Assembly (NCBI RefSeq): GCF_001865065.1
Contig: NZ_MJGN01000023.1
Coordinates: 1-46,393 of the forward strand
Origin: Curtobacterium sp. MCBA15_008
Lineage (GTDB): Bacteria > Actinomycetota > Actinomycetes > Actinomycetales > Microbacteriaceae
Direction: 5' to 3'
DNA length: 46,393 nt
Positions 15,639 through 24,383 of the stretch are shown here, one piece after another; positions within the stretch are counted from its first letter, which is position 1; each line of letters begins with the position of its first letter. The notes under the pieces were generated by a model. That model was not told the DNA's origin and searched no databases. It was given only the letters and a program-made list of their open reading frames with translations. Position numbers and translations under genes: made by a program.

Positions 15639-16676
15639 TCAGGCGGTGGTCGTGGGCGCCGGGCCCGTGCTCTGCCGCACCCGCAGGGTCGTCGGCAGGC
15701 GCACGTGCGCCGAGGCGGGTTCGCCGCGCAGCATCGTGAGCAGCATCTCGACCGCGTGCCGGCCGAGCTCGACGAGCGGCTGCGCGACGGTCGTCAGCGG
15801 TGGTGTGGTGGTCGCGGCCTGGGGGACGTCGTCGAAGCCGACGACGGAGAGGTCCTCCGGGACGCGCAGGCCGAGGGCCGCCGCGGATCGCAGGACACCG
15901 ACGGCCGAGGAGTCGTTGGCGGCGAACACGGCGGTCGGGCGGTCGGGGCCGGACAGCAGATCGAGGGCGACCTCGGCGGACCGGTCCTCCTGGTAGCCGC
16001 CGTCGCGCACGAGGTCCTCGTCCACGGTCAGTCCGGCGGCGACGAGTGCACGGCGGTAGCCCGCTTCGCGGAGCTGTGCCGAGGCCAGGTCGGGGCGGCC
16101 GCGGAGGTGTGCGATCCGGGTGTGCCCGAGCGCCACGAGGTGCTCGACCGCCTGGACGGCCCCGCCCTCGTTGTCGGAGTCGACGGTGGCGTGCCCCTCC
16201 GGACCCGTGTGCGGGTCGATCGCGACGACCGGGATCGACGAGCTCGACAGCGCGGTGCTCGGCGTGACGACGATCGCACCGTCGATGAGCGTGCCGGAGA
16301 GCCGCGAGAGCGACCGGCGTTCCCAGCCCTTCTGCTCGGCGCCGGTGACGAGGCCGGCGTAGGCCAGCAGCTCGTACCCGGTGCCCGTCGTCGCGCCGGA
16401 CACCCCGCGCAACAACTCCGTGGAGAACGGTTCGAACTCGGTCACGAGGATGCCGACGACGCCGGTGCGCGAGCTCCGGAGGCTCCGTGCGACGAGCGAG
16501 GTCTCGTAGCCGAGCTCCTCGACGACGTGCTGCACGCGGAGCATTGTCGCGGGGGCGACCCCGTCCCGCTGGTTGATGACCTTCGACACCGTCGGGATCG
16601 AGACGCCGGCGGCGCGTGCGACGTCCGCGATCGTCACCCGGCCGGCTCCGGGGCGCGCGCCGATGGCCGTGTCCAT
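15639..16676 (-). CDS. LacI-family transcriptional repressor
   Basis: 345 aa. DNA-binding region VTIADVARAAGVSIPTVSKVI starts near residue 14; the effector domain follows (VVGILVTEFEPF, AVFAANDSSAVGVL, VVGFDDVPQA). The ATG at 16676 is preferred over a GTG at 16706, because TACGGT lies exactly six bases upstream (16683-16688), suggesting a leaderless message, and neither start has a Shine-Dalgarno sequence. It diverges from the third ABC importer with its GH3 glycosidase and presumably represses it through the site at 16718-16737. Confidence 0.92.
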   Translation of the reverse strand: MDTAIGARPGAGRVTIADVARAAGVSIPTVSKVINQRDGVAPATMLRVQHVVEELGYETSLVARSLRSSRTGVVGILVTEFEPFSTELLRGVSGATTGTGYELLAYAGLVTGAEQKGWERRSLSRLSGTLIDGAIVVTPSTALSSSSIPVVAIDPHTGPEGHATVDSDNEGGAVQAVEHLVALGHTRIAHLRGRPDLASAQLREAGYRRALVAAGLTVDEDLVRDGGYQEDRSAEVALDLLSGPDRPTAVFAANDSSAVGVLRSAAALGLRVPEDLSVVGFDDVPQAATTTPPLTTVAQPLVELGRHAVEMLLTMLRGEPASAHVRLPTTLRVRQSTGPAPTTTA

Positions 16677-16717
16677 CCGCACACCGTACCGCTCCGTCCG
16701 CGACACGATTGGTAAAG

Positions 16718-16742
16718 AAAACGTTATCGATATCGATTGACA
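16718..16742 (+). promoter_or_regulatory. Promoter/operator of the third ABC-GH3 operon
   Basis: AAAACGTTAT (16718-16727) is LacI-like, overlapping a perfect palindrome ATCGATATCGAT (16726-16737), then a consensus -35 TTGACA (16737-16742). A weak -10, CACGCT, follows 18 bases later. The block is AT-rich against its surroundings. The divergent LacI gene is the likely binder. Confidence 0.5.
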
Positions 16743-16823
16743 CGCCTATCGACCACCTGGCACGCTCTCCGCAGCGGCACCCGATGTCGCCAGATGTCAA
16801 CGACGACAACCAGGAGTTCCACG

Positions 16824-18125
16824 ATGACGAGGAAGATCCGTGCCACGGCAGCCATCGCGCTGATCGGGGCGACAGCACTGCTGGCCACCGGCTGTTCCGC
16901 AGGGGGCAACGCCTCCAGCGGTGGCAGCGACGGGAAGGTCTCGATGACCTTCTGGAACAACTCGACCACCGGCCCGGGCAAGGCGTTCTGGCAGGACACG
17001 GTCAAGGCGTTCGAGGCGAAGAACCCGAATGTGACCATCAAGATCCAGGCGATCCAGAACGAGGACCTGGACGGCAAGCTCCAGACCGCGCTCAACTCGA
17101 ACTCCGCTCCGGACGTCTTCTCGCAGCGCGGCGGCGGCAAGATGGCCGCGATGGTCAACGCCGGCCAGCTGCTGGACATCTCCGACTCGATCGGCTCGGG
17201 CGCGAAGAGCGGGATCAGCGAAGGATCGTTCAAGGCCTTCGACCTGAACGGCAAGACCTGGGCGATGCCCACGAACGTCGACCCCGAGGGCATCTGGTAC
17301 AGCCAGGACCTGTTCAAGAAGGCTGGCATCGAGGGCACGCCCACGACGATGGACGAGCTGAACGCCGACATCGCCAAGCTCAAGGCCGCGGGCATCCAGC
17401 CGGTGGCCGTGGGGGCGAAGGACGCCTGGCCGGCCGCGCACTGGTACTACAACTTCGCCCTGCGGGCCTGCTCGGCGGACACGCTCAACAAGACCGCGCA
17501 GGACCTCAAGTTCACGAACTCCTGCTGGAAGGCCGCGGGCGAGGACACCAAGTCGTTCTTCGACACCGAGCCCTTCAACGACGGCTTCCTCACCACCTCC
17601 GCCCAGCAGGGTGCGGGCAGTTCGGCCGGTCTCATCGCGAACCACAAGGCAGCGATGGAACTCATGGGCGCGTGGGACCCGGGCGTGATCTCGTCGCTCA
17701 CCCCGGACGCCAAGCCGCTGTCCGACCTCGGCTTCTTCCCGTTCCCGGAGGTCTCCGGCGGCAAGGGTGCACCCGGTTCGATGATGGGCGCCGTCGGCGG
17801 GCTCTCCTGCTCAGCGAAGGCCCCGAAGAAGGAGTGCACCGACTTCCTCAACTTCGTCACCACGAAGGACGTGCAGGAGAACTACTACAAGGCGTTCAAC
17901 TCGATCCCCGCGAACAAGTCCGCGCAGTCGGTCGTCACCGAGCCGTACCTGACCACCGTGCTCAAGGCGTACAACGACGCCCCGTTCGTCTCGAACTACC
18001 TCGACACGCTCTACGGCCAGAACGTCGGCAACGCGCTCAACACCAGTGTCGTCAACCTGCTCGCCGGCAAGGGGTCCGTCTCGGACATCGTGTCGACGGT
18101 CAACCAGGCCGCAGCGAAGGGCTGA
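16824..18125 (+). CDS. Extracellular sugar-binding lipoprotein
   Basis: 433 aa solute-binding protein. The signal peptide ends with lipobox LATGC (Cys24) and a Ser/Gly linker; then VSMTFWNNSTTGPGK. CAGGAG lies eight bases before the ATG at 16824; upstream methionines would add a non-signal tail. It heads the operon of two permeases and a GH3 glycosidase. A beta-linked oligosaccharide ligand is inferred from that glycosidase. Confidence 0.93.
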   Translation: MTRKIRATAAIALIGATALLATGCSAGGNASSGGSDGKVSMTFWNNSTTGPGKAFWQDTVKAFEAKNPNVTIKIQAIQNEDLDGKLQTALNSNSAPDVFSQRGGGKMAAMVNAGQLLDISDSIGSGAKSGISEGSFKAFDLNGKTWAMPTNVDPEGIWYSQDLFKKAGIEGTPTTMDELNADIAKLKAAGIQPVAVGAKDAWPAAHWYYNFALRACSADTLNKTAQDLKFTNSCWKAAGEDTKSFFDTEPFNDGFLTTSAQQGAGSSAGLIANHKAAMELMGAWDPGVISSLTPDAKPLSDLGFFPFPEVSGGKGAPGSMMGAVGGLSCSAKAPKKECTDFLNFVTTKDVQENYYKAFNSIPANKSAQSVVTEPYLTTVLKAYNDAPFVSNYLDTLYGQNVGNALNTSVVNLLAGKGSVSDIVSTVNQAAAKG

Positions 18126-18132
18126 GTCACCC

Positions 18133-19161
18133 ATGACCACCTCCGTCACCAGCCCCTCCTCGGCACAGCGTGAGGCGGGACGGTCCGGGACGGGGCGTCG
18201 CACGGGCGGGGCCGACGGTTCGCCGTCGGCCCCGGCCCGCCGGGCCCGCACGGGCACCGACGTCCGCACCCGGGTCGAGATCGCCGTCCTCGCCGGGCCG
18301 GCGGTCATCATGTTCGTCGGGTTCGTCATCCTGCCCGTCGCGCTCGCCGCCTACTACGGCTTCTACAAGTGGCAGGGCTACGGCGCCCCCGTCGACTTCG
18401 TCGGCCTGCAGAACTACACGGTGATCTTCACCGACCCGGACTTCCGAGCCGTGCTCTGGCACAACCTCTTCATCGTCATCGGGTCGCTCCTCGTGCAGGG
18501 TCCGATCGCGATCATCCTCGCGCTGCTGCTCAACCAGCGCATCCGGGGCCGCGGGCTCATCCGCGTCCTGATCTTCCTGCCCTACGTCATCTCCGAGGTC
18601 ATCGTCGGCACCGGGTGGAGCCTCATGCTCCAGTCGAGCGGGGCCCTGAACGACCTGCTGCAGTCCCTCGGCCTCGGTGCCCTCCGGAACGACTGGCTCT
18701 CGAACCCCGACATCGCCCTGTGGACCCTGCTCGGGATCATCTCGTGGAAGTACATCGGCTTCGCGGTGATCCTCTTCCTCGCCGGCCTGCAGAGCATCCC
18801 CGAGGAACTGTTCGAGGCCGCGCAACTGGACGGCGCGAGCTACTGGCAGATCCAGCGCCGCATCACGCTGCCACTCCTCGGCCCGACCCTGCGCATCTGG
18901 GCGTTCCTGTCGATCATCGGGTCCCTCCAGCTGTTCGACCTCGTCTACATCATCTGGGGGCAGTACATCGCCTCCACCGCGGGCACCTCGACGATGGCGA
19001 CCTACATGGTCGGCAACGGTCGGCTGTCCGGCAACTACGGGTACGGCAACGCCGTCGCCGTGGTGATCTTCCTCATCTCGCTGGTCGTCGCCCTCGTCTA
19101 CCAGCGGTACGTCCTGCGCCGCGACACCGCCGGCGCCCTCACCGAGAAGGCCACCCGATGA
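18133..19161 (+). CDS. Carbohydrate ABC transporter permease (MalF type)
   Basis: 342 aa. A 45-residue Ser/Arg/Gly-rich cytoplasmic tail leads into VEIAVLAGPAVIMFVGF and about six helices. The EAA loop is EAAQLDGASYW. The ATG lies 7 bases after the binding-protein stop. Its stop overlaps the next gene's start (ATGA). Confidence 0.93.
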   Translation: MTTSVTSPSSAQREAGRSGTGRRTGGADGSPSAPARRARTGTDVRTRVEIAVLAGPAVIMFVGFVILPVALAAYYGFYKWQGYGAPVDFVGLQNYTVIFTDPDFRAVLWHNLFIVIGSLLVQGPIAIILALLLNQRIRGRGLIRVLIFLPYVISEVIVGTGWSLMLQSSGALNDLLQSLGLGALRNDWLSNPDIALWTLLGIISWKYIGFAVILFLAGLQSIPEELFEAAQLDGASYWQIQRRITLPLLGPTLRIWAFLSIIGSLQLFDLVYIIWGQYIASTAGTSTMATYMVGNGRLSGNYGYGNAVAVVIFLISLVVALVYQRYVLRRDTAGALTEKATR

Positions 19162-20042
19162 CCGCCACCGCATCGATCGTCGCCCCGCGCCGCCGCGGCG
19201 GGAAGCGCCCGAACGACGGCCCCGTCCGTCGCGAACGGAACCTCGGCACGTACTTCATCGCGCTGCTCTTCATCGCGGTGTGCATCGGTCCCGTCGCCTA
19301 CATCGTGCTCGGCGGCTTCCGCACCAACTCGCAGATCACCGCGAGCCCGGCCGGACTGCCGAGCCCGTGGCAGGTCAGCAACTACGTGTCGGTCCTGACG
19401 AGCGGGGTGTTCTGGCAGCAGCTCGGCAACTCGGTGATCGCCGGTGTCACCACCACGCTCGGCGTCGTCGTGCTCGGCCTGATGGTGAGCTTCGTCCTCG
19501 CCCGGTACCGGTTCCGGGGGAGTGGCGCGCTCTACTCGCTGTTCGCCGCCGGCCTGATGTTCCCGATCACCGTGGCGATCACGCCGCTGTACATCCTCGT
19601 GAAGGACCTCGGGCTGACGAACAACCTCGCCGGCGTGATCCTGCCGCAGATCGCGTTCGCCCTGCCGACGACGGTCATCATCCTGGTGCCGTTCCTCCGA
19701 GCGATCCCGGACGAGCTCGAGGAGGCTGCGGCCATCGACGGCGCGAGCAAGCTCGGTTTCTTCTTCCGGATGGTCGTCCCGCTGTCGCTGCCCGGCGTCG
19801 TCACGGTCGGCATCCTCGCGTTCATCGGCAGCTGGAACAGCTACCTCCTGCCGCTGTTCATCCTCAACGACGCGTCGACCTACACGCTGCCGCTCGGTGT
19901 CCAGGCGTTCGCGTCGCAGTACTCGGTCGACACCGCGCGGGTGCTCGCGTTCACGTCGCTCTCGATGATCCCGGCCCTGGTGTTCTTCGCGATCTTCCAG
20001 AAGCGCATCGTCGGCGGCCTGACCGGGGCGGTCAAGGGATGA
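19158..20042 (+). CDS. Carbohydrate ABC transporter permease (MalG type)
   Basis: 294 aa. Basic N-terminus, helices from TYFIALLFIAVCIGPVAY, EAA loop EAAAIDGASKL, tail GGLTGAVKG. It overlaps both neighbours by 4 bases, so the permeases and glycosidase are translationally linked. No ATPase gene accompanies it. Confidence 0.93.
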   Translation: MTATASIVAPRRRGGKRPNDGPVRRERNLGTYFIALLFIAVCIGPVAYIVLGGFRTNSQITASPAGLPSPWQVSNYVSVLTSGVFWQQLGNSVIAGVTTTLGVVVLGLMVSFVLARYRFRGSGALYSLFAAGLMFPITVAITPLYILVKDLGLTNNLAGVILPQIAFALPTTVIILVPFLRAIPDELEEAAAIDGASKLGFFFRMVVPLSLPGVVTVGILAFIGSWNSYLLPLFILNDASTYTLPLGVQAFASQYSVDTARVLAFTSLSMIPALVFFAIFQKRIVGGLTGAVKG

Positions 20043-22615
20043 CGGCGCTTGACGGGCCGCAGGCGCGCCTCGCGTCGGCGCCCGCGCCGACGGTCGACGC
20101 CACGACGGTCGGACTGGAGGCGCGTGGCGGCCCCGCACCGCGCCTCCAGTCCGCCACCGGGCGCGTCCCCGACCACGACGCGACGGACCGTGCGTCCAAC
20201 CTGCTCGCCGCCATGACGCTCGAGGAGAAGACGGCGCAGCTCGTCGGCTACTGGCTCGACCAGAACGGCGTCGTCGCCCCGATGCAGGGCGAGATGGCCG
20301 CCGCGCAGGACGGCGGCACCCTCGCCGACATCACCCGCCACGGCATCGGCCAGTTCACCCGCGTGTACGGCACCCGTCCCGTCGAACCCGACGAACGCGC
20401 CGCCTGGCTGTGGGCGGAGCAGCGCCGTCTGCAGCGCGAGACCCGGCTGGGGATCCCCGCGCTCGTCCACGAGGAGTGCCTCACCGGGCTCGCCGCGTGG
20501 AAGGCCGCGACCTTCCCGACGCCGCTCGCGTGGGGAGCCGCCTTCGACCCCGAGCTGGTGGAGCAGGTCGGCGCCGCCATCGGTTCCTCGATGCGGCAGC
20601 TCGGCGTGCACCAGGGCCTCGCGCCCGTCCTCGACGTCATCCGCGACCCGCGCTGGGGCCGGGTCGACGAGTGCATCGGCGAGGACCCGTACCTGGTCGG
20701 CACCGTCGGCACCGCGTACGTCCGGGGCCTGCAGAGCGCCGGGGTCGACGCGACGCTGAAGCACTTCCTCGGGTACTCGGCGTCGCAGGCGGGGCGGAAC
20801 CACGCCCCCGTGCACGCCGGACCCCGCGAGGTCGCCGACACCTTCCTGCCGCCGTTCGAGATGGCGATCCGCGACGGGGGTGCGCGCAGCGTGATGAACT
20901 CCTACGCGGAGATCGACGGGGTGCCCGTCGCCGCGGACGGTTCGCTTCTGACCGACCTGCTCCGGGACCAGCTCGGGTTCGAGGGGACGGTCGTCGCCGA
21001 CTACTTCTCGGTCGCGTTCCTCGAGGTCATGCACGGCGTCGCCGCCGACCGTGGCGAAGCCGCGGCGCTGGCACTGTCGGCGGGGGTGGACGTCGAACTC
21101 CCGACCGGCGACGCGTACCTCGCGCCGCTGATCGAACGGGTCCGTGCGGGACTGGTCGACGAGGCGCTCGTGGACCGCGCCGTGCTCCGGGTGCTCCGGC
21201 AGAAGGAGCGCCTCGGGCTGCTCGACCCGGACGCCTTCGCCGACGACGCCCCCACCGGGATCGACCTCGACACCCCCCGGCACCGCGAGCTCGCCCAGCG
21301 GCTCGCGGCACGGTCGCTCGTGCTGCTGTCGAACGAGACGCCCACCGCACCCGTGGTCGACGGGGACGCGCAGTCCGCCACGGCGGGGGCGCCGGCGCCC
21401 GTCCTGCCCCTCGCTCCGGGCACGTCCATCGCGCTGATCGGCCCGAACGCCGACCGCGCCGAGGCCCTGCAGGGCTGCTACTCGTTCGCGAACCACGTCC
21501 TCGCCTCGCACCCCGACCTGCCCCTCGGCTTCGCGATCCCCACCGTCCGTGAGGCCCTCGAGCAGTCCCTCGGTGCCGCAGCCGTCCGGTTCGCCGTCGG
21601 CTGCACCGTCAGCGGGACCGACCGGTCGGACATCGACGCGGCCGTCGCCGTGGCGCGCACGTCGGACGTCGCGGTGGTCGTCGTCGGCGACCAGGCCGGA
21701 CTGTTCGGCCGGGGGACCGTCGGCGAGGGCAACGACACCGCGTCGCTCGACCTGCCCGGCGTGCAGCGGGAGCTCGTCGAGGCGGTCGTCGCCACCGGTA
21801 CCCCGACCGTCATGGTGCTGCTGACCGGCCGACCGTACGCGATCGGGTGGGCGCTGGACGACGCCCCAGTCGGCTCCGGAGACGTCGCCCGCCGGCGCCC
21901 TGCCGCCGTCGTGCAGGCGTTCTTCCCCGGCGAGGGCGGTGGCCTGGCCATCGCCGACCTCCTCACCGGCGCCGCGGCGCCGTCCGGTCGCCTGCCCGTC
22001 TCCCTGCCGCGTGCGGCCGGGGCACAGCCGTACACGTACCTGCACCCGCGGCTCGGCGGTCCGTCCGACGTCACCGCCGCCGACTCGACGCCGGTCCGTC
22101 CGTTCGGGTTCGGACTCGGGTACACGTCGTTCGCGTACACCGACCTCGAGGTCGACGAGACGATCGGCACGGAGGGCGCGTTCACCGCGAGCGTCACCGT
22201 CACGAACACCGGGGAGCGCCCGGGCGAGGACGTCGTCCAGCTCTACGGCCACGACGTGCACGGTTCGGTCACCAGGCCCCTCGTGCAGCTCCTCGGCTAC
22301 GCGCGCGTCGCGCTCGGGGCGGGGGAGTCGACCCGCGTGCGGTTCGACGTGCCGGTCCAGCGCTTCGCGTTCAGCGGTCGCGACCTGCGTCGCGTCGTCG
22401 AGCCCGGTGACGTCGAGGTGTGGGTCGCGTCCCACGCGGCGGCGTCACGGCCTGGAGGCGCGGTGGACTCCGGCGGCATCGTCGCGCACGGCACGGCCTC
22501 CGGTCCAGAGCCCGTCCCCGGCTCCGCCACGGACCGCGCGGTGCTCCGGGTCACCGGCCCGGTCCGCGAGGTCGCACCCACCGACCGACGCGTCGTCACG
22601 TGGGAGCGCGTCTGA
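20039..22615 (+). CDS. Glycoside hydrolase family 3 (beta-glucosidase/xylosidase)
   Basis: 858 aa cytoplasmic enzyme (no signal peptide), expected to split imported beta-glycosides. The barrel domain has VHEECLTG, GRVDECIGEDPYL and VVADYF with the likely nucleophile Asp321; the second domain carries GPNADRAEALQGCYS. A fibronectin III-like domain is C-terminal (GEDVVQLYGHDVHG). The ATG overlaps the permease stop; no other ATG/GTG precedes residue 59, so the N-terminal tail must be translated. That tail (residues 24-39, VGLEARGGPAPRLQSA) is encoded by a full hairpin element, and a half element lies near the C-terminus (SRPGGA). GH3 sequence alone does not separate glucosidase from xylosidase. 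Confidence 0.92.
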   Translation: MTALDGPQARLASAPAPTVDATTVGLEARGGPAPRLQSATGRVPDHDATDRASNLLAAMTLEEKTAQLVGYWLDQNGVVAPMQGEMAAAQDGGTLADITRHGIGQFTRVYGTRPVEPDERAAWLWAEQRRLQRETRLGIPALVHEECLTGLAAWKAATFPTPLAWGAAFDPELVEQVGAAIGSSMRQLGVHQGLAPVLDVIRDPRWGRVDECIGEDPYLVGTVGTAYVRGLQSAGVDATLKHFLGYSASQAGRNHAPVHAGPREVADTFLPPFEMAIRDGGARSVMNSYAEIDGVPVAADGSLLTDLLRDQLGFEGTVVADYFSVAFLEVMHGVAADRGEAAALALSAGVDVELPTGDAYLAPLIERVRAGLVDEALVDRAVLRVLRQKERLGLLDPDAFADDAPTGIDLDTPRHRELAQRLAARSLVLLSNETPTAPVVDGDAQSATAGAPAPVLPLAPGTSIALIGPNADRAEALQGCYSFANHVLASHPDLPLGFAIPTVREALEQSLGAAAVRFAVGCTVSGTDRSDIDAAVAVARTSDVAVVVVGDQAGLFGRGTVGEGNDTASLDLPGVQRELVEAVVATGTPTVMVLLTGRPYAIGWALDDAPVGSGDVARRRPAAVVQAFFPGEGGGLAIADLLTGAAAPSGRLPVSLPRAAGAQPYTYLHPRLGGPSDVTAADSTPVRPFGFGLGYTSFAYTDLEVDETIGTEGAFTASVTVTNTGERPGEDVVQLYGHDVHGSVTRPLVQLLGYARVALGAGESTRVRFDVPVQRFAFSGRDLRRVVEPGDVEVWVASHAAASRPGGAVDSGGIVAHGTASGPEPVPGSATDRAVLRVTGPVREVAPTDRRVVTWERV
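20110..20153. repeat. Full hairpin element inserted in frame in the GH3 gene
   Basis: Perfect 15-base arms CGGACTGGAGGCGCG (20110-20124) and complement (20139-20153) with loop TGGCGGCCCCGCAC. The arm differs from the family by a matched pair change (GGCC to GGAC, with GTCC opposite), so pairing has been kept. It is translated in the gene's N-terminal tail. Confidence 0.88.
22449..22462. repeat. Half hairpin element near the GH3 C-terminus
   Basis: Exact GGCCTGGAGGCGCG, read in frame as RPGGA, just after the fibronectin-like domain. The following ~25 codons (Gly/Ala/Pro-rich) look like an added linker within the domain's last strand region. Confidence 0.7.
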
Positions 22616-22624
22616 CCGGGTGAT

Positions 22625-22669
22625 CGGGATCGGTGCGCCGCGGTCTCCGCGGTCGGTGCACCGATCCCG
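22625..22669 (+). terminator. Strong stem-loop after the GH3 gene
   Basis: Outer arms CGGGATCGGTGC (22625-22636) and GCACCGATCCCG (22658-22669) enclose an inner CCGCGG-tct-CCGCGG stem. It begins ten bases past the stop and likely ends the operon. No T-run. Confidence 0.7.
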
Positions 22670-22751
22670 GTTCGACGTGGACGCACTGCTGCGGGCGGTG
22701 CAGGATGCGGTCCTCGGACAGCGCTCGGGCCGCCGTCGTACCGTCGAGCGC

Positions 22752-23480
22752 ATGGGGACGAACGAGGCAGACGACGGCGATGACCGTTTCGACCACCTGA
22801 CCCGGGCGCTCGGTGCCGTCCTCGACCCGTCGCTCGACGTCATCGACGCGATGGACCGCGTGGTCGACGCGGTCGTCCGGTTCACGTCGGCGACGGAGGC
22901 GGGGATCGTCCTGGCGGACGCCGACGGCACCCTGCACGTGATCGCGTCGACGAGCGAGCGGAGCAGCGACGTCGAGGAGGCGCAGCTCGGCGCCGGCCAG
23001 GGCTCCGGCATCGACTGCCACCGGAGCGGCACGACCGTCGACGTGCCGGACGCCACGTCGCACGAGGCCGTGTGGCCGACGTTCGTGCGGACGATGCGGG
23101 AGCGCGGCCTCGTCGGGACCTTCGCGGAGCCGATCCGGTTGCGTGCCGCCACGATCGGGTCGCTCTGCGTCTTCGCCGACCACGGCCGAGGGCACGACGA
23201 CCGCGACGTGGTGCTCCTCCAGCTCCTCGCCGACGCCGCGTCGGCGGCACTCGCACGGCAGCGCGGCACCGGGTCCCTGCGCACCCTCGACGAGCAGGTG
23301 GAGGATGCGATCGAGGCGCGCGTGACGGTCGAGCAGGCGAAGGGGGCGCTCGCCCACCGACGCGGGGTGCGGATCGACGAGGCGTTCCAGCTGATCCGGC
23401 GTGCCGGCCAGGGCGCCGGACGGGGGATCCGGGAGGTCGCCGAGGACATCGTCCGACGCGGCGCCGACCTCCGGCTCTAG
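22752..23480 (+). CDS. GAF and ANTAR domain protein
   Basis: 242 aa soluble regulator. Residues ~15-165 form a GAF sensor domain (ATEAGIVLADADGTLHVI, GSLCVFADHGRGHDDRDV). The last ~55 residues are an ANTAR RNA-binding domain (VTVEQAKGALAHRRGV, then REVAEDIVRRG). ANTAR proteins act on hairpins in target mRNAs to prevent termination; no partner kinase or target is in view. The ATG has no Shine-Dalgarno sequence but TACCGT seven bases upstream, suggesting a leaderless message. It converges on the SDR gene, their stops sharing the bases CTAG. Confidence 0.9.
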   Translation: MGTNEADDGDDRFDHLTRALGAVLDPSLDVIDAMDRVVDAVVRFTSATEAGIVLADADGTLHVIASTSERSSDVEEAQLGAGQGSGIDCHRSGTTVDVPDATSHEAVWPTFVRTMRERGLVGTFAEPIRLRAATIGSLCVFADHGRGHDDRDVVLLQLLADAASAALARQRGTGSLRTLDEQVEDAIEARVTVEQAKGALAHRRGVRIDEAFQLIRRAGQGAGRGIREVAEDIVRRGADLRL

Positions 23481-24280
23481 AGCATGCCCGTCAGGACCCC
23501 GCCGTCCGCCCGGAGTGCCGCGCCGTTCGTCGCCGACGACCGCGGGCTCGCCAGCCAGGTGACCAGGTCGGCGATCTCGGACGGCTCGATGAACCGCTCG
23601 AGCAACGTGGTGCGGTTCTGCCCGATGACGGCGTCGCGCACGGCGGTCGCGGGGACCGACTGCGCCGCGGCGATCGACTCGATCGTCGCTGCGACCCCGT
23701 CCGAGTAGGTCGGGCCGCCGAGGACGGTGTTGACCGTGACCGCTGTACCGCGGGTGCGCTTCGCGAGGCCGTTCGCGAGCGCGAGCTGTGCGGCCTTCGT
23801 CACGCCGTAGTGCACCATGTCCGCCGGCACGTTCACGCCGGACTCGCTGCTGACGAACACGATGCGCCCCCACCCGCGCTCGAGCATCGGGGCGAGGAGG
23901 TGTCGCGACAGCCGGACCCCGCTCATCAGGTTGACGTCGAGGTACCGCGCCCACTCGGCGTCGGTGACGGACTCGAAGTCGGCGAGGCCGAACAGCCCGA
24001 CGTTGTTCACCAGGACGTCGACCTCGACCCCGTCGTCGTCGAGGCGGGTGAGGAGCCGCTCGACCTCGTCCGGTGCGCCGAAGTCCGCCGCGATCCCCGA
24101 GACGTCCGCGTCCGGACGCTCCTGCCGGAGTCGGTCGACCGCTGCACCGACCCGCGCCGGGTCCCGCCCGTTCAGCACCACCCGGACGCCCTCGGCGGCG
24201 AGGGACGCGGCGACCGCGTACCCGATCCCCTGCGTCGACCCACTGATGAACGCCGTCCTGCCCTGCAGTCCCAGTTCCAC
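23477..24280 (-). CDS. SDR-family oxidoreductase
   Basis: 267 aa classical short-chain dehydrogenase: cofactor motif GSTQGIG (14-20), NNVG near 92-95, catalytic Ser144/145, Tyr158 and Lys162 (YGVTK). GTG start at 24280 with GAGGAG upstream. It diverges from a MarR gene whose operators overlap its promoter, so it is probably induced by a compound it acts on, for example a quinone or carbonyl. The substrate itself cannot be read from the sequence. Confidence 0.9.
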   Translation of the reverse strand: MELGLQGRTAFISGSTQGIGYAVAASLAAEGVRVVLNGRDPARVGAAVDRLRQERPDADVSGIAADFGAPDEVERLLTRLDDDGVEVDVLVNNVGLFGLADFESVTDAEWARYLDVNLMSGVRLSRHLLAPMLERGWGRIVFVSSESGVNVPADMVHYGVTKAAQLALANGLAKRTRGTAVTVNTVLGGPTYSDGVAATIESIAAAQSVPATAVRDAVIGQNRTTLLERFIEPSEIADLVTWLASPRSSATNGAALRADGGVLTGML

Positions 24281-24315
24281 GTCTGCTCCTCGTCGTCGTG
24301 ATCCTCGTCGTCGTG

Positions 24316-24363
24316 ACTTGCTCAGGCAAGTGACAGTAGTCGTGGTCACTTACCCAGGCAAGT
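24316..24363 (-). promoter_or_regulatory. Two MarR operators over the SDR promoter
   Basis: ACTTGC-TCAG-GCAAGT (24316-24331) is a perfect palindrome; ACTTAC-CCAG-GCAAGT (24348-24363) differs at one base. Their centres are 32 bases apart, three helical turns. On the minus strand -35 TTGCCT (24356-24361), 17 bases, -10 TACTGT (24333-24338) form the SDR promoter, blocked by both sites. On the plus strand TTACCC (24350-24355) and TACCCT (24372-24377) could start a leaderless MarR message. Confidence 0.8.
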
Positions 24364-24383
24364 CATGCTGGTACCCTCGGAGC

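Noticed and set aside
22616..22751. A small gene between GH3 and the GAF-ANTAR gene
   Set aside because: The space is mostly the stem-loop at 22625-22669, with no ribosome site or coherent frame.
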